A stretch of 64,000 nucleotides of DNA from Granulibacter bethesdensis (GCF_001889545.1 NZ_CP018194.1:2305501-2369500); one strand, 5' to 3'. Numbered from the stretch's first letter, positions 9,031 to 19,839 are shown. Numbers and translations are program-made. The notes: generated by a model not told the origin, from the sequence alone.

Positions 9031-9807
9031 TCATCCCACGCCGACCCGCATCAGCCTGCCCCCCTCCTGCCGCAACCAGGCCGTCGCCTGCGCACGATAG
9101 GGGGTCAGTTGTATACAAAGCGCCCAGAAATCAGCGCTGTGATTCATATGTTTCAGATGTGCGGTCTCATGGCCCGCTACATAATCCTGAACATAGGGCG
9201 GTGCCATGATCAGCCGCCAGCTATAAGCGATGCTGCCATCCGGCGCACAACTGCCCCAGCGCGACACCGTGTCCTTGATGGAGACACGCCGCGGCTTCAG
9301 CCCGGCAGAGGCCGCCTTGGCCAGAGTCAGGGTCGAGAAACGCTTCTGTGCCTCCCGCCGCAACCAGTCCTGCACACGGCGCTTCAGAAACGCAGGATCG
9401 CCGCTGACATGCAGCGTTTCTCCCTCCAGCCGCACCACGCCACGCGCCTGCCCGTCATGACAGATGACCACCTCCCTGCCATCGAACGGTATTGTCGCCC
9501 CGTCCTGAAACAAAAGAGGCGGCGGAAGCATCGCCAGTTTTTCTTCCACCCACTCTGCATGGCGATAGAGCAGTTCCAGGCCCGCCTTACGCCCGACCCG
9601 GCCCGGCAGGGTCAGCACCGCATGGCCGCGCCGTGCATCAATACGCAGGCTGATCCGCCGCGCCCGCGCATTGCGGCGCCATAAGACAGGCACAGGCAGG
9701 CCGCCCGGCAGGGTTTCGGTCACCACAATGGCCGCAGACGAGGCATCCAGCCGTTCCGGTGTCGCCACCGGGCCAGCCGGTTTCGCCCGAAACAGAGGCA
9801 GCTTCAT
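9031..9807 (-). CDS. YgjP/DUF45-type M48-like metallopeptidase
   Basis: Predicted zinc metalloprotease of the YgjP-like family (DUF45, PF01863); physiological substrates unknown. 258 aa. The N-terminal part is a beta-rich domain ([19 protein letters not shown], about 50-68). The C-terminal catalytic part has the family signature [18 protein letters not shown] (about 183-200), the zinc motif HETAH (about 211-215) and NHSADFW, where the third ligand region lies. No signal peptide. Its start overlaps the stop of the upstream Cys-cluster gene by four bases, so the two are co-translated. Confidence 0.88.
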   Translation of the reverse strand: MKLPLFRAKPAGPVATPERLDASSAAIVVTETLPGGLPVPVLWRRNARARRISLRIDARRGHAVLTLPGRVGRKAGLELLYRHAEWVEEKLAMLPPPLLFQDGATIPFDGREVVICHDGQARGVVRLEGETLHVSGDPAFLKRRVQDWLRREAQKRFSTLTLAKAASAGLKPRRVSIKDTVSRWGSCAPDGSIAYSWRLIMAPPYVQDYVAGHETAHLKHMNHSADFWALCIQLTPYRAQATAWLRQEGGRLMRVGVG

Positions 9808-10304
9808 GACTCGTCGGCCGTCTTGCCTGCCGCCTCCTGCCGGGGGCGGCGCGGACGGGGAAAACGACCGGGCCAGGAGACGATGTAATTCTCCAGCGGC
9901 CCGGCCTGCCGTTCATCAATCGCCCGACCACGTACTGAAATGCCAGCCTGATGCACCGTTTCCGGATCGCCGGAGACAAGAGGATGCCACCAGGGCAGAT
10001 CCTTGCCGTCCAGCACAATCCGATAGGCACAGCTCGGCGGCAGCCAGTCGATCTCCTCGACCAGAGCGGGGGTCAGGCTGATGCAGTCCGGCACCTTGCG
10101 AAATCGGGTGGCATAGCTGGTGCAGCGGCAGCTTTGTGTATCCAGCAGGCGGCAGGATACATTGGTGAAGGCCAGCTCCTCCGTCTCCTCATCACGGAGT
10201 TTATGCAGGCAGCAGCGCCCGCAACCGTCACACAGGCTTTCCCATTCCTCACGGGTCAGCTCGGTCAGGCGTTTGGTTTTCCAGAAGGGAGGGGCCTCAG
10301 TCAT
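9804..10304 (-). CDS. YcgN/UPF0260-type cysteine-cluster protein
   Basis: Member of the YcgN (UPF0260) family with a conserved cysteine cluster thought to bind zinc or iron; function unknown. 166 aa. [32 protein letters not shown] shows the standard family N-terminus; the CxxCxxCC cluster is at about 25-31, with further cysteines in VSCRLLD, CRCTSY and [12 protein letters not shown] and [11 protein letters not shown] are also typical. The ATG at 10304 is used because the family begins here. It overlaps the metallopeptidase gene by four bases. Confidence 0.88.
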   Translation of the reverse strand: MTEAPPFWKTKRLTELTREEWESLCDGCGRCCLHKLRDEETEELAFTNVSCRLLDTQSCRCTSYATRFRKVPDCISLTPALVEEIDWLPPSCAYRIVLDGKDLPWWHPLVSGDPETVHQAGISVRGRAIDERQAGPLENYIVSWPGRFPRPRRPRQEAAGKTADES

Positions 10305-10389
10305 GAAGACCAGTGATAAAGCCTTCCGCCCCGCACCGGTAGCCAAAAGAAGCTGAGCTTCGTTATCGCCCCCTGCGCGCCTTCTTTTA

Positions 10390-11205
10390 TCAGCGCGGAG
10401 GGGACAGGGGCTGCTGCTGAACCGGCGCCAGTCTGGTAGGGCCACCTGTCACTGGCGCAGGCGTATAGGCTGGTTCCTGCGTCTGGGTCGGCTGTCCGGC
10501 CGCAGCAGGTGCTGCGGCTGCCTGACCGGGTGTACCGTAACGCGCCAGGATGGTGCGCAGCGGGTCGGCTCCGGGATTATTGACCTGCATCTGGATAACA
10601 ATCTGCCGGGCGGCCAGAGCCTGTCCGTAATAGGCACGGTTGGCATCCGTATCGGTGGTCAGGAAAGTCCCGTTCAGCGCGACACTTCCGAACAGGCCAC
10701 GGGATTTGGAGAACCCGATAATATCCGCCCGCAATGCCGCGGTAACATCACCCTCCACTCCTGCTCCGAATGTCGCCACAGACATGGAAGCATCGCCGCC
10801 GAACTTGAACTGCTTGTCCATGATTGCGCTGAGGGCCTTGTCATTCATGATCATGAGCATGATCTGGCTGTCCTGAATCCCGATCTGAAGCCCAAAGCTG
10901 ACGCTGGACATTGAAAAGAAAGCAGGGGCAGACCATGACCCGGCCCCATCGCGCGCCGACAGGACGCAGCTTGCGCCGGCCCCGCCGAAAATAAAGGCCG
11001 CCCGGAAGGATTGCGGGCAGATCATCACAGCCCGTGCCCGTTTCAGTGTATTGATACGATCACTGGAATGAGCCGGTCCCAGCATGTCCTGCACCGTCAA
11101 TGTCGCACGATCGACAATCGCCTGCTGCTCGGACTGCGCGTGCGCTTCAGCGGACAAACCAAGAGAAGCCATACCCAGAAAAGCCGCAAGCACATAGCGT
11201 AACAT
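10390..11205 (-). CDS. Secreted SYLF (Ysc84-like) domain protein
   Basis: 271 aa. N-terminal signal peptide [24 protein letters not shown], cleavage expected after AHA. Residues about 30-220 match the SYLF/Ysc84 lipid-binding fold: [58 protein letters not shown], and [30 protein letters not shown]. In eukaryotes the domain binds phosphoinositides; in bacteria the role is unknown. The C-terminal about 50 residues are a low-complexity Pro/Gln/Ala tail. ATG 11205 is supported by GGAG seven bases upstream. Divergent from the heptokinase-like gene. Confidence 0.85.
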   Translation of the reverse strand: MLRYVLAAFLGMASLGLSAEAHAQSEQQAIVDRATLTVQDMLGPAHSSDRINTLKRARAVMICPQSFRAAFIFGGAGASCVLSARDGAGSWSAPAFFSMSSVSFGLQIGIQDSQIMLMIMNDKALSAIMDKQFKFGGDASMSVATFGAGVEGDVTAALRADIIGFSKSRGLFGSVALNGTFLTTDTDANRAYYGQALAARQIVIQMQVNNPGADPLRTILARYGTPGQAAAAPAAAGQPTQTQEPAYTPAPVTGGPTRLAPVQQQPLSPPR

Positions 11206-11468
11206 CAAGCAATCTCCGCATCTTAAGAGACGAAATTGCAGCAGTTTCGCATCTTTTTGGCAAGGTTGGGCCAAATCTGCACCCAGCGCCCTGCAATTTT
11301 CAACCCTCGCTGTCATCGGGAGGGTAAAACCACGCATGGCGGAAAGGGACAGGGTTTCGCTTAAAATGTGATGCTATCGCGTGCAGTAATAATTCCAAGA
11401 GCGAGAAATCTGTTTTAATCTGGCTGCAATGAACTTTTTATTCTCCGTCGGGCGGCACGTTGTTGCCG

Positions 11469-12551
11469 ATGCAGGCAACCATGCCAGACAGTATCCCTAT
11501 GCCTGATCCGCAACGGGCCTTTCTGCGACGCGCGCACGCCGCCATGCGGGACGACTGGTCCGGCAGCAACGGTTCTGAACCTGCTGTCCCGGCCCTGCCC
11601 GGACTGCCGAAATTCCATCAGGCCAGCCTGCTGGTTGTCGGCGATGTCATGATGGATGAATACATCAGTGGACCGGTGCGGGATGGCTTACAGGAACCGT
11701 CACTGCGCGTACTGCGCGCTGATGAGGAAATGGCTGTTCCGGGAGGAGCCGGAACTGTGCTGCGCTGCCTGACCGCGCTGGGGACCGCTGTCGCCTTCGT
11801 ATCGCTGGTCGGTGATGACCAGACCGGCTCTGACCTGACCGGGCTGGTCGGCAGCCAACCCGGTGTAGAGCCGTGGCTGCTGGTTGAGGGCGGGCGCATC
11901 ACCACGCGCAAAACCCGCTATATGGCGGATGGCCAGCAAATTCTGCGCGTTGACCGTGAAATCCGCGAGGATATTCAGGATCGCCTGAGTGACAGGCTTC
12001 TACGGATTGCCCGCGATGCCATGGCCGCAACCTCCATCACAGTGCTGGCGGATTACGGAAACGGCCTGCTGTCCGGTCCGGTGATTTCCGGCATTTCGCT
12101 GGCCGCCCGCGCGGCGGGCCGTCCGCTGGTGGTTGCCCCCAGCCTTGGCCGCTCTGTGCTGTTTGCCGGGGCTGATATTATCGTCCCCGGCAAACGCGAA
12201 TTATCTCACGCCACCGGGCTGGCCTGCGAAACGCCCGAGCAGATCGAAATTGCCGCGGCCGAATTGCGGGCACGGTTCGGGCATCGCGCCGTTATGGCTC
12301 TGCGACAGGATGGCGGCCTGACTTTGGCAGATGAAAACGGAACCCGGACCCATGCCACCATTGCACAGGAAAAAGCACGCCTGTCAGGCGTGACAGAGGC
12401 CGTCGTGGCAACCGTCAGTGCGGCGCTGGCCACTGGCTGCCCCATCGAACGCGCAGCAGAGCTGGGCAATGTCGCCGCCGGTCTGACTGCCACACGCCTC
12501 CGTCCCACCACCGTGCCACAACCTGCCGAGCTGGCCGCTGCCATAGCCTGA
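11469..12551 (+). CDS. HldE/RfaE-type PfkB kinase homologue lacking catalytic motifs
   Basis: 360 aa, clearly related to the kinase half of HldE (D-glycero-beta-D-manno-heptose-7-phosphate kinase): VVGDVMMDEYISGPV (56-70), LVGDDQTG, TTRKTRYMADGQQILRVDRE and LADYGNGLLS all align. The residues needed for chemistry are changed. PGGAAN is PGGAGT (91-96), the DPKG segment is APSLG, the TPN segment is VPGKRE, and the GAGD anion-hole/base motif is GVTE (307-310). The reading frame is intact with no stop or shift. I infer a catalytically inactive or repurposed paralogue. Start is uncertain: TTG 11460, ATG 11469, ATG 11481 and ATG 11499 are in frame with no clear ribosome site. Confidence 0.75.
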   Translation: MQATMPDSIPMPDPQRAFLRRAHAAMRDDWSGSNGSEPAVPALPGLPKFHQASLLVVGDVMMDEYISGPVRDGLQEPSLRVLRADEEMAVPGGAGTVLRCLTALGTAVAFVSLVGDDQTGSDLTGLVGSQPGVEPWLLVEGGRITTRKTRYMADGQQILRVDREIREDIQDRLSDRLLRIARDAMAATSITVLADYGNGLLSGPVISGISLAARAAGRPLVVAPSLGRSVLFAGADIIVPGKRELSHATGLACETPEQIEIAAAELRARFGHRAVMALRQDGGLTLADENGTRTHATIAQEKARLSGVTEAVVATVSAALATGCPIERAAELGNVAAGLTATRLRPTTVPQPAELAAAIA

Positions 12552-12564
12552 CCGCGGCACCCGC

Positions 12565-13035
12565 TTATTCCACCAGATGGGCGGCCATAAGGGACGCGCG
12601 CAAATCGGGGTCCAGTGCTGCTGCCAGCCTGCCGGCAGCCAGACGCGCATAGGTCAATGTCAGGCTGCGACGCCTGGCCGGCGCCATGGCCCCGCCTTCC
12701 TGTGCAGGCCGGATGATCTCCGCACCATGGCTGTCAGCCACGATAATGCCGACATCATCCGGCAGCAAAGAAAGCGGAAAATCGAGATCGACCGCAAAAA
12801 ACAGGGCATCCGCATAAGCGTGATATTCCCGCCACTTGCGATCCGTCATGAAATCGCGGCTGCCGGACTTGATTTCAATACAGACAAAGCTGCCGTCACC
12901 GCGCAGGGCCAGAATATCGGCCCGGCGGCCATTGGGTAACGGAACCTCATGCAGGGCGGCCCAACCCAACATAGCGCAAAGCCGTCCCAACTGACGACGA
13001 ATATGCGCAGCCCGTAAAGGAAAGCTTAACTCCAC
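12565..13035 (-). CDS. mmcB: MmcB-like DNA repair protein
   Basis: 156 aa of the MmcB family (PF06319), a PD-(D/E)XK-type nuclease fold protein linked to DNA damage tolerance in Caulobacter. Core motif: RADILALRG (about 38-46), VCIEIKSGSRDF (about 51-62), DRKWREYHAYADALFFAVDLDFP (about 65-87), VGIIVADSHGAEIIR (about 94-108). The D...ExK pattern of the nuclease site is visible (D40, E53, K55). The start is GTG at 13035; the purine-rich GGAAGGGGGG lies 12 bases upstream inside a hairpin. It converges with the heptokinase-like gene and follows icd. Confidence 0.88.
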   Translation of the reverse strand: MELSFPLRAAHIRRQLGRLCAMLGWAALHEVPLPNGRRADILALRGDGSFVCIEIKSGSRDFMTDRKWREYHAYADALFFAVDLDFPLSLLPDDVGIIVADSHGAEIIRPAQEGGAMAPARRRSLTLTYARLAAGRLAAALDPDLRASLMAAHLVE

Positions 13036-13048
13036 CCGGCAAAAATAC

Positions 13049-13084
13049 CCCCCTTCCCTGATAGAGAGAAGAGGGTTTTTTTTT
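13049..13084. terminator. Hairpin with T-runs between icd and mmcB
   Basis: CCCTTC and GAAGAGGG can pair around an AT-rich loop, with nine T residues on the right and TATTTTT on the left when read on the minus strand. It could end icd transcription. The purine-rich arm is also the only candidate ribosome site for mmcB. Confidence 0.45.
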
Positions 13085-13111
13085 GTTCCTCAGACCGAAG
13101 AACCGCCTGTT

Positions 13112-14140
13112 TTATCCGATGCGGCTAATCAAAGCCTGTGTCAGTTCCCTGGTTTTGGCGGTTCCCCCCAGATCAGGGGTACGGATGCCATCCTCCAGGG
13201 TCGTGATACGGATGGCATTACGCAATCTGGTTGCCAGATCAATCTTGCCGACATGGTCCAGCATCATGGCCGCCGCCAGCATCAGCGCCAGAGGATTGGC
13301 GATCCCTTTACCGGCGATATCAGGGGCCGAGCCATGGACGGCTTCGAAAATCGCTGCCTGCTTGCCAATATTGCCACCCGGAGCAAGACCAAGCCCACCG
13401 ATCAGCCCGGCAATCAGATCAGACAGAATATCGCCGAACAGGTTGGTCGTGACGATGACATCAAAGCGACCCGGATCGAGTACCAGCTGCATCGCGCAGG
13501 CATCGACGATTCTTTCCTCAAAAGCGATACGGCCCTCATATTCCTTGGCGATTTCCTTGCCCGCCTCCAGAAAGATACCGGTCAGCGCCTTCAGGATATT
13601 CGCCTTGTGGACCAGCGTGACCTTCTTGCGGCCATTCTGCACCGCGTATTCAAAAGCGTAGCGAATAATCCGGTGACAGCCCGTGCGGGTGTTGAAGCCC
13701 GCACACATCGCCACAGCATGAGGGTCGTCACCGATCGGCATGTAATGTTCGAACGCGGCATAGAAACCGTCGAGATTCTCGCGGATCAGGGTGATATCGA
13801 CATCCTCGAACCGTCCACCCGGGATCAGGGTCAGCGCGGGGCGCACATTGGCGAACAGTTCGAATTCCTTGCGGAGCTGCACGTTGACCGAGCGGTATCC
13901 ACCCCCGGTGGGGGTCGTCAGCGGTCCTTTAAGCGCCAGCTTGTTATGATGAATACTCTGGATCGTTTCACGGGGCAGCGGATCACCCACCCGGGCGATA
14001 GCCGCCATACCGGCATATTGAGAGTCCCATTCAAACGGAGAACCGAGCGCGTCCAGCACGCTGACAACAGACTCGACAATCTCGGGACCAATGCCATCGC
14101 CCGGAATGAGGGTGGCCGGGATCTTGGTACTCTGGCTCAT
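13112..14140 (-). CDS. NAD-type isocitrate dehydrogenase (IDH3/LeuB-like family)
   Basis: Decarboxylating beta-hydroxyacid dehydrogenase, 342 aa, converting isocitrate to 2-oxoglutarate with NAD. Features: IPATLIPGDGIGPEIVESVV (7-26), LKGPLTTPTGGGYRSVNVQLRKEFELFANVRP (about 68-98) where the Ser/Asn/Arg pattern fits isocitrate rather than isopropylmalate, TLIRENLDGFYAA, VHKANILK (catalytic Lys) and FEAVHGSAPDIAGKGIANP. ATG 14140 follows AGGAGAGCAGG. The alternatives, homoisocitrate or isopropylmalate dehydrogenase, fit the substrate loop less well. It supplies 2-oxoglutarate to the sucAB complex encoded at 30-35 kb. Confidence 0.85.
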   Translation of the reverse strand: MSQSTKIPATLIPGDGIGPEIVESVVSVLDALGSPFEWDSQYAGMAAIARVGDPLPRETIQSIHHNKLALKGPLTTPTGGGYRSVNVQLRKEFELFANVRPALTLIPGGRFEDVDITLIRENLDGFYAAFEHYMPIGDDPHAVAMCAGFNTRTGCHRIIRYAFEYAVQNGRKKVTLVHKANILKALTGIFLEAGKEIAKEYEGRIAFEERIVDACAMQLVLDPGRFDVIVTTNLFGDILSDLIAGLIGGLGLAPGGNIGKQAAIFEAVHGSAPDIAGKGIANPLALMLAAAMMLDHVGKIDLATRLRNAIRITTLEDGIRTPDLGGTAKTRELTQALISRIG

Positions 14141-14215
14141 TCGCCTGCTCTCCTGCACGTCCGTTACAGGCGATTTTACCAGAAGGCAGGCAAAGGGGAA
14201 TGACCGGGAGGTCAT

Positions 14216-15721
14216 CTAGACCGCCTCTTCCTCCAAGACGCTCAAATCCTGCGTGCGCTCGGGCCCTTTCAAGGCGAAGATTGCGGAAAGCAGGGTTGAT
14301 ACCGCAATATTCAAAATCAATGCATAGACCGCCGCATAGCCCGGAATCGTCCAGTTACCCAGATGTAATCCGTATGTGGCGCCTTTAAATCCGGTTTCCG
14401 CCACCATCCATGTACCGGATGCGATTCCTACAGCCCATCCGGCCAGCAAAGGCCAGGAGCGGAAGAAACGACTGTAAAGCCCCAGAAAGATCGGGGGGGC
14501 CGTCTGAATGATCCAGACCCCACCCAGCAGTTGCAACTGGATCGCGTAATCTTTCGGCATGAAAATGATGAACACCAGCGCGCCAAGCTTCACCAGCATG
14601 GAAACGAATTTCGCGATCCCTGCTTCCTCGGCATCAGTGCAATTGGGGCGCAGGAACTCCCGCCAGACATTGCGCGTGAAAATGGCCGCCGTCGCGATGG
14701 ACATGATCGCTGCCGGCACCAATGCCCCAATGGCGATAGCCGCAAACGCCACACCGACAAACCAGGATGGAAAAGATGCCTTGAACAGTTCCGGCACCGA
14801 AAGCTGGGGTGAAACAGTCAGTCCGACGGCAATCGCCATGAAACCGAGCAAAGCCAGCAGCGCCAGCGTAAAGGAATAGGCCGGCAGGATCGCTGCATTG
14901 CGCCGGATAGCATCCGGACTGCTGGCACTGAGCACCCCGGTCAGAGAATGCGGATACAGGAACAGGGCGATCGCCGAACCGAGCGCCAGAGTGGCATAGA
15001 CACTCCAATCCCCCCATGAATCCGGTCCCGGCGTTGCCAGCAGCAGCTTCTGCGACGGAATATGCGCAAAAATCTGCCCAAACCCACCCAGATGCATCGG
15101 CACGATAATCGCGGCCGCAAAGACTGTGATGTAGATCAGCAGATCCTTCACCACCGCGATCATCGCCGGGGCACGCAGACCCGATGTGTATGTGAAGGCG
15201 GCCAGAATCAGAAAGGCGATGATCAGAGGCATATCGCCCCACACGCCGGTGCCATGAAAACCGAGCGCACCGATCACGACCTCCATACCGACAAGCTGAA
15301 GAGCGATATAAGGCATGGTGGCCAGCAAGCCGGTTATCGCGACCGCCAGAGACAGCCATCGATTACCGAAACGTCCCCGCACGAAATCAGCAGCGGTGGT
15401 GTAGCCCTGTCGGTGCGCCACCGTCCAAAGCCGTGGGAAGACCACATAAAGGATCGGGTAGATCAGAATAGTGTAGGGAATGGCGAAAAAGCCCATCGCA
15501 CCCTTGCCATACATAAAGGCCGGGACCGCAATGAAAGTATAAGCCGTATAGAGATCACCCCCCAGCAGAAACCAGGTTATGAAGGTTCCAAAACGCCTCC
15601 CCCCCAGGCTCCATTCATGAAGCTGATTGAGATCCCCCGCCCGCCAGCGTGCCGCGGCAAATCCCAGCAGCGTCACGAACATAAACAGGCCTATGAAAAT
15701 GCCTGTCGCAACCCAATCCAT
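14216..15721 (-). CDS. Sodium:solute symporter (SSS family), probable monocarboxylate carrier
   Basis: 501 aa, about 13 hydrophobic segments across the whole length, as in the SSS family. LGGDLYTAYTFIAVPAFMYGKGAMGFFAIPYTILIYP (about 53-89), the RQGYTTAADFVRGRFG segment (about 103-118) and LFLYPHSLTGVLSASSPDAIRRNA (about 257-280) resemble the MctP/YjcG/YhjB-type monocarboxylate carriers. DUF3311 protein is encoded 15 bases upstream, a pairing commonly seen with this subfamily. Likely substrates are small organic acids such as acetate, pyruvate or lactate; this is inference from family and context. Confidence 0.85.
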   Translation of the reverse strand: MDWVATGIFIGLFMFVTLLGFAAARWRAGDLNQLHEWSLGGRRFGTFITWFLLGGDLYTAYTFIAVPAFMYGKGAMGFFAIPYTILIYPILYVVFPRLWTVAHRQGYTTAADFVRGRFGNRWLSLAVAITGLLATMPYIALQLVGMEVVIGALGFHGTGVWGDMPLIIAFLILAAFTYTSGLRAPAMIAVVKDLLIYITVFAAAIIVPMHLGGFGQIFAHIPSQKLLLATPGPDSWGDWSVYATLALGSAIALFLYPHSLTGVLSASSPDAIRRNAAILPAYSFTLALLALLGFMAIAVGLTVSPQLSVPELFKASFPSWFVGVAFAAIAIGALVPAAIMSIATAAIFTRNVWREFLRPNCTDAEEAGIAKFVSMLVKLGALVFIIFMPKDYAIQLQLLGGVWIIQTAPPIFLGLYSRFFRSWPLLAGWAVGIASGTWMVAETGFKGATYGLHLGNWTIPGYAAVYALILNIAVSTLLSAIFALKGPERTQDLSVLEEEAV

Positions 15722-15736
15722 CTTACGGCATCTTTC

Positions 15737-15973
15737 TCAGTAATCAGCCTTATGCTCGGCACGATAAACGATGGCGGCCAAAATCGCGGTGATGAACACC
15801 CAAGCCGTCTGGTACCAGTAAAAAAACGGCACCCCACCAAGGGATGGCTCGATCCGGTTGTAAAACGGAACCGCCAGCATGGCGACAAAGGGCAACAGAA
15901 ACAGAAGACGAGCAGGATGCATACGATGCCGGATACGCTTGCTCGACGGGGTGGGGGCAGAGGGTGTGGTCAT
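15737..15973 (-). CDS. DUF3311 small membrane protein
   Basis: 78 aa with a basic N-terminus (SSKRIRHRMHPAR), two transmembrane segments (LLFLLPFVAMLAVPF and TAWVFITAILAAIVY) and the family motif NRIEPSLGGVPFFYWYQ. DUF3311 proteins accompany SSS carriers and are thought to be an accessory subunit; no biochemical role is established. It starts three bases after the stop of the diiron-protein gene and ends 15 bases before the carrier, implying one operon. Confidence 0.88.
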   Translation of the reverse strand: MTTPSAPTPSSKRIRHRMHPARLLFLLPFVAMLAVPFYNRIEPSLGGVPFFYWYQTAWVFITAILAAIVYRAEHKADY

Positions 15974-15976
15974 GGA

Positions 15977-16840
15977 TCAGGCAGCCTTTGCAACGCTCTG
16001 CATCTGCAAGCCCGCGTCCTTGCCAACAGGCTGCCGGAGAAAATGCTTGCGGCGACGCTGCATCAACGCCCATGCCAGTTTGGTCGACCAGGTGGACAAC
16101 CGCCCATGCGGCATTAACCCCACCGATTTGAACACCATTCCGGTGGCCCGCTGAATATGATGATAACGGTAATAGCCCATTGCCTGAGTCATATAAGCGG
16201 CAATACAGCGCTCATGGCTGTAGGGGATAGTCTCGGCCTCGTTCCCGCAATGATAGGCGAAGGCAAGTTCATCATCCTCGCTCTCACCGATACGCCCGGC
16301 GGCAATGCGCAGGCGGTTCAGAAAGCCGATTTTCTCCCGCTCCAGATAACGCCGCATATGGTCGTAGAACAGCTTGAAATGGCGATACTCGTCAGCCGCG
16401 ATCAACTTGCAGATATGCTTCAGAACCGGCTCCTTTGTCGCATCACCGAGCGCGGTGTAATAGGAGGAGGTCCCCGTCTCCACCATGCAACGGGCGATCA
16501 GTTCGCCAGTACGGGAACCCCGAATTGAGGCATGCGCGCTGAGATCAATCTGATAGCCAGCCTTATAGCGGGCGAAGGCAGCCTCATAATCCCAATCCGG
16601 GTCGGCGAGGCTGGCCCATTTTCCCAGCGCATCTCCATGCTGTACCTCTTCCACCGCCCAACGATCCGCCGCTCCTGAAAAGTCCGGATCATCATGGAAT
16701 ACACCGTTCAGATAGACGGCATAGTCAGTGCCATTGCGCTCGACCATTGCCGCCGCCTTGACCAGCGGCACAATCGCCGGATCAACCAGAGCCGGGTCGA
16801 AATCCGACCAGGGCACGTCTTCGATACGCCAATGCTTCAT
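15977..16840 (-). CDS. Ferritin-like diiron protein related to acyl-ACP desaturases
   Basis: 287 aa, soluble and helix-rich. Two diiron half-sites are visible: EEVQH (about 64-68) and ADEYRH (about 149-154), with acidic residues E34 and the MVETGTSSYY segment (about 118-127) as further ligands. This spacing is that of the ferritin-like four-helix bundle of acyl-ACP desaturases (PF03405) and related oxidases. Length is somewhat short for a plant-type desaturase, and no substrate can be named. It is the first gene of the group with DUF3311 and the SSS carrier. Confidence 0.75.
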   Translation of the reverse strand: MKHWRIEDVPWSDFDPALVDPAIVPLVKAAAMVERNGTDYAVYLNGVFHDDPDFSGAADRWAVEEVQHGDALGKWASLADPDWDYEAAFARYKAGYQIDLSAHASIRGSRTGELIARCMVETGTSSYYTALGDATKEPVLKHICKLIAADEYRHFKLFYDHMRRYLEREKIGFLNRLRIAAGRIGESEDDELAFAYHCGNEAETIPYSHERCIAAYMTQAMGYYRYHHIQRATGMVFKSVGLMPHGRLSTWSTKLAWALMQRRRKHFLRQPVGKDAGLQMQSVAKAA

Positions 16841-17008
16841 AGAGATATCCGCTCAACCAGCTTTGCCGTCAGTGTTTCTTCAACAACGCACAGCAGACCG
16901 AAATTATAGCGGCCTCTGCCCGCTGCAATGGCCTTTCGGCCAATACGGTCTCCGCCTGTGGCATGAAGGCCGCACCATCGGCAGGACACCACAGCATGAA
17001 AAGGCAAG

Positions 17009-17036
17009 AAAGCCCCGACCAAATGGCCGGGGCTTT
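17009..17036. terminator. Terminator of the atp operon
   Basis: AAAGCCCCG / CGGGGCTTT stem around a ten-base loop, 37 bases past the atpC stop on the minus strand, followed there by CTTGCCTTTTC; on the plus strand it is followed by CTCT. The symmetrical A/T ends make it usable in both directions. Confidence 0.75.
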
Positions 17037-17072
17037 CTCTGAACGCTATGTGTAAACACCCAGCCTGATGGC

Positions 17073-17480
17073 TCAGTGTCTGACAGCCTCAACCATGGCA
17101 CGGGCCGCCTGGATGGACTCCATGGCTGCATCCAATGCCTTGATATCAAGCTTGTCGACTGTGGCATAAGCTGCTTCCGCATCTGCCAGACGCTTTTCAG
17201 CATCGGCTGCTGAAATCTCAGCGACCGGCAATGCCTGATCGGCCAGAACCGTGCAACGCTCCGGCGTAATTTCCGCGAAGCCGCCCGCAACATAAAGCCG
17301 GTCCGTCACCTGACCATTCTGGTAAAGCCGGATAGTGCCACCCTGAAGCAGCACAATCATCGGGGCATGGCCGGGCAGTACGCCCAGTTCACCCTCTGCA
17401 GCCGGGATCACGACCATGTCCACGGATCTGGACAGGAGACGCTTTTCCGGGCTGACAATTTCAAGGCTGGTCTGGGCCAT
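17073..17480 (-). CDS. atpC: ATP synthase F1 epsilon subunit
   Basis: 135 aa. Central-stalk subunit that couples gamma rotation and inhibits ATP hydrolysis. SLEIVSPEKRLLSRSVDMVVIPAAEGELGVLPGHAPM (5-41) is the conserved beta-sandwich, followed by GGFAEITPERCTVLAD. The C-terminal helical region (about 85-135) is Ala-rich. Last gene of atpHAGDC; it starts four bases after atpD and is followed by the terminator at 17009-17036. Confidence 0.96.
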   Translation of the reverse strand: MAQTSLEIVSPEKRLLSRSVDMVVIPAAEGELGVLPGHAPMIVLLQGGTIRLYQNGQVTDRLYVAGGFAEITPERCTVLADQALPVAEISAADAEKRLADAEAAYATVDKLDIKALDAAMESIQAARAMVEAVRH

Positions 17481-17484
17481 GGGA

Positions 17485-18942
<1,458 letters not shown>

Positions 18943-19839
18943 CTACAGCGCTTCGGCGCCGGAGATGATCTCGATCAGTTCACGTGTAATATTGGCTTGG
19001 CGCGTGCGGTTGTAGGTCAGCGACAGGCGCTTGATCATGTCACCGGCATTACGGGTGGCATTATCCATCGCTGTCATCCGCGCCGCATGTTCACCAGCAG
19101 CGCTTTCCAGAATCGCACGGTAGATCTGAATGGCCAGATTCTGCGGCAGCAGCTTGGCCAGCAGGGTTTCTTCATCCGGCTCGAACTCATACACCGCCTT
19201 GGCGCCATGGTTGGATGCACCCGCATTGGCCTGAGCCGCCTGCGGCACCTGTGCCGGAATAAGCTGTGTTTCGCCGGGAGTCTGGCTGATCACGGAGTTA
19301 AAGTGATTATAGACCAGCGTGCAGACATCGAATTCACCCGCATCCAGCAGCGCCGTAATCTGCTGCGAGAGGGCCAGCGCATCCGCAAAAGCGAGCACCT
19401 TCTTCCCGGCCAGCGAGGTTTCCGGCAGCAGACGGGTTTCCAGATCGCGGCGCAGATAATCACGCGCCTTGCGACCGACAGTGAGAATTTTCACTGTCTT
19501 GCCTTCGGATTCCAGCCTGTTGGCCAGCGTGCGCGCCGCACGGCCCACATTGGTGTTGAATGCACCGGCCAGACCACGGTCAGCGGAAATGACCACCAGC
19601 AGGTGGACCTTGTCCTGACCGGTTCCAACCAGAATACGCGGAGCAGAAGGACTGCCCGCCACGTTATCGGCCAGCGCCGCCAGCATGCGCTGCATCAGCT
19701 CGGCATAGGGGCGCGCGGCCTCCGCTGCCTGCTGAGCACGTCGCAGCTTGGACGCGGCCACCATTTTCATGGCGCTGGTGATCTTTTGCGTCGATTTGAC
19801 GCTGGTGATCCGTCCCCGAAGCGCCTTCAGGCTCGCCAT
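18943..19839 (-). CDS. atpG: ATP synthase F1 gamma subunit
   Basis: 298 aa, the rotating central shaft. N-terminal helix [36 protein letters not shown]-type sequence (1-36) is strongly conserved; [14 protein letters not shown] (about 88-101) and the C-terminal [44 protein letters not shown]-type helix match the family. A Pro/Gln/Ala-rich insertion lies at about 195-215. Lies 19 bases downstream of atpA. Confidence 0.98.
   Translation of the reverse strand: MASLKALRGRITSVKSTQKITSAMKMVAASKLRRAQQAAEAARPYAELMQRMLAALADNVAGSPSAPRILVGTGQDKVHLLVVISADRGLAGAFNTNVGRAARTLANRLESEGKTVKILTVGRKARDYLRRDLETRLLPETSLAGKKVLAFADALALSQQITALLDAGEFDVCTLVYNHFNSVISQTPGETQLIPAQVPQAAQANAGASNHGAKAVYEFEPDEETLLAKLLPQNLAIQIYRAILESAAGEHAARMTAMDNATRNAGDMIKRLSLTYNRTRQANITRELIEIISGAEAL

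Noticed and set aside
11469-12551. Frameshifted pseudogene reading of the kinase
   Set aside because: Sequence on both sides of the altered GAGD position aligns in the same frame (SG...VVAT is retained), so substitutions, not a frameshift, explain the loss.
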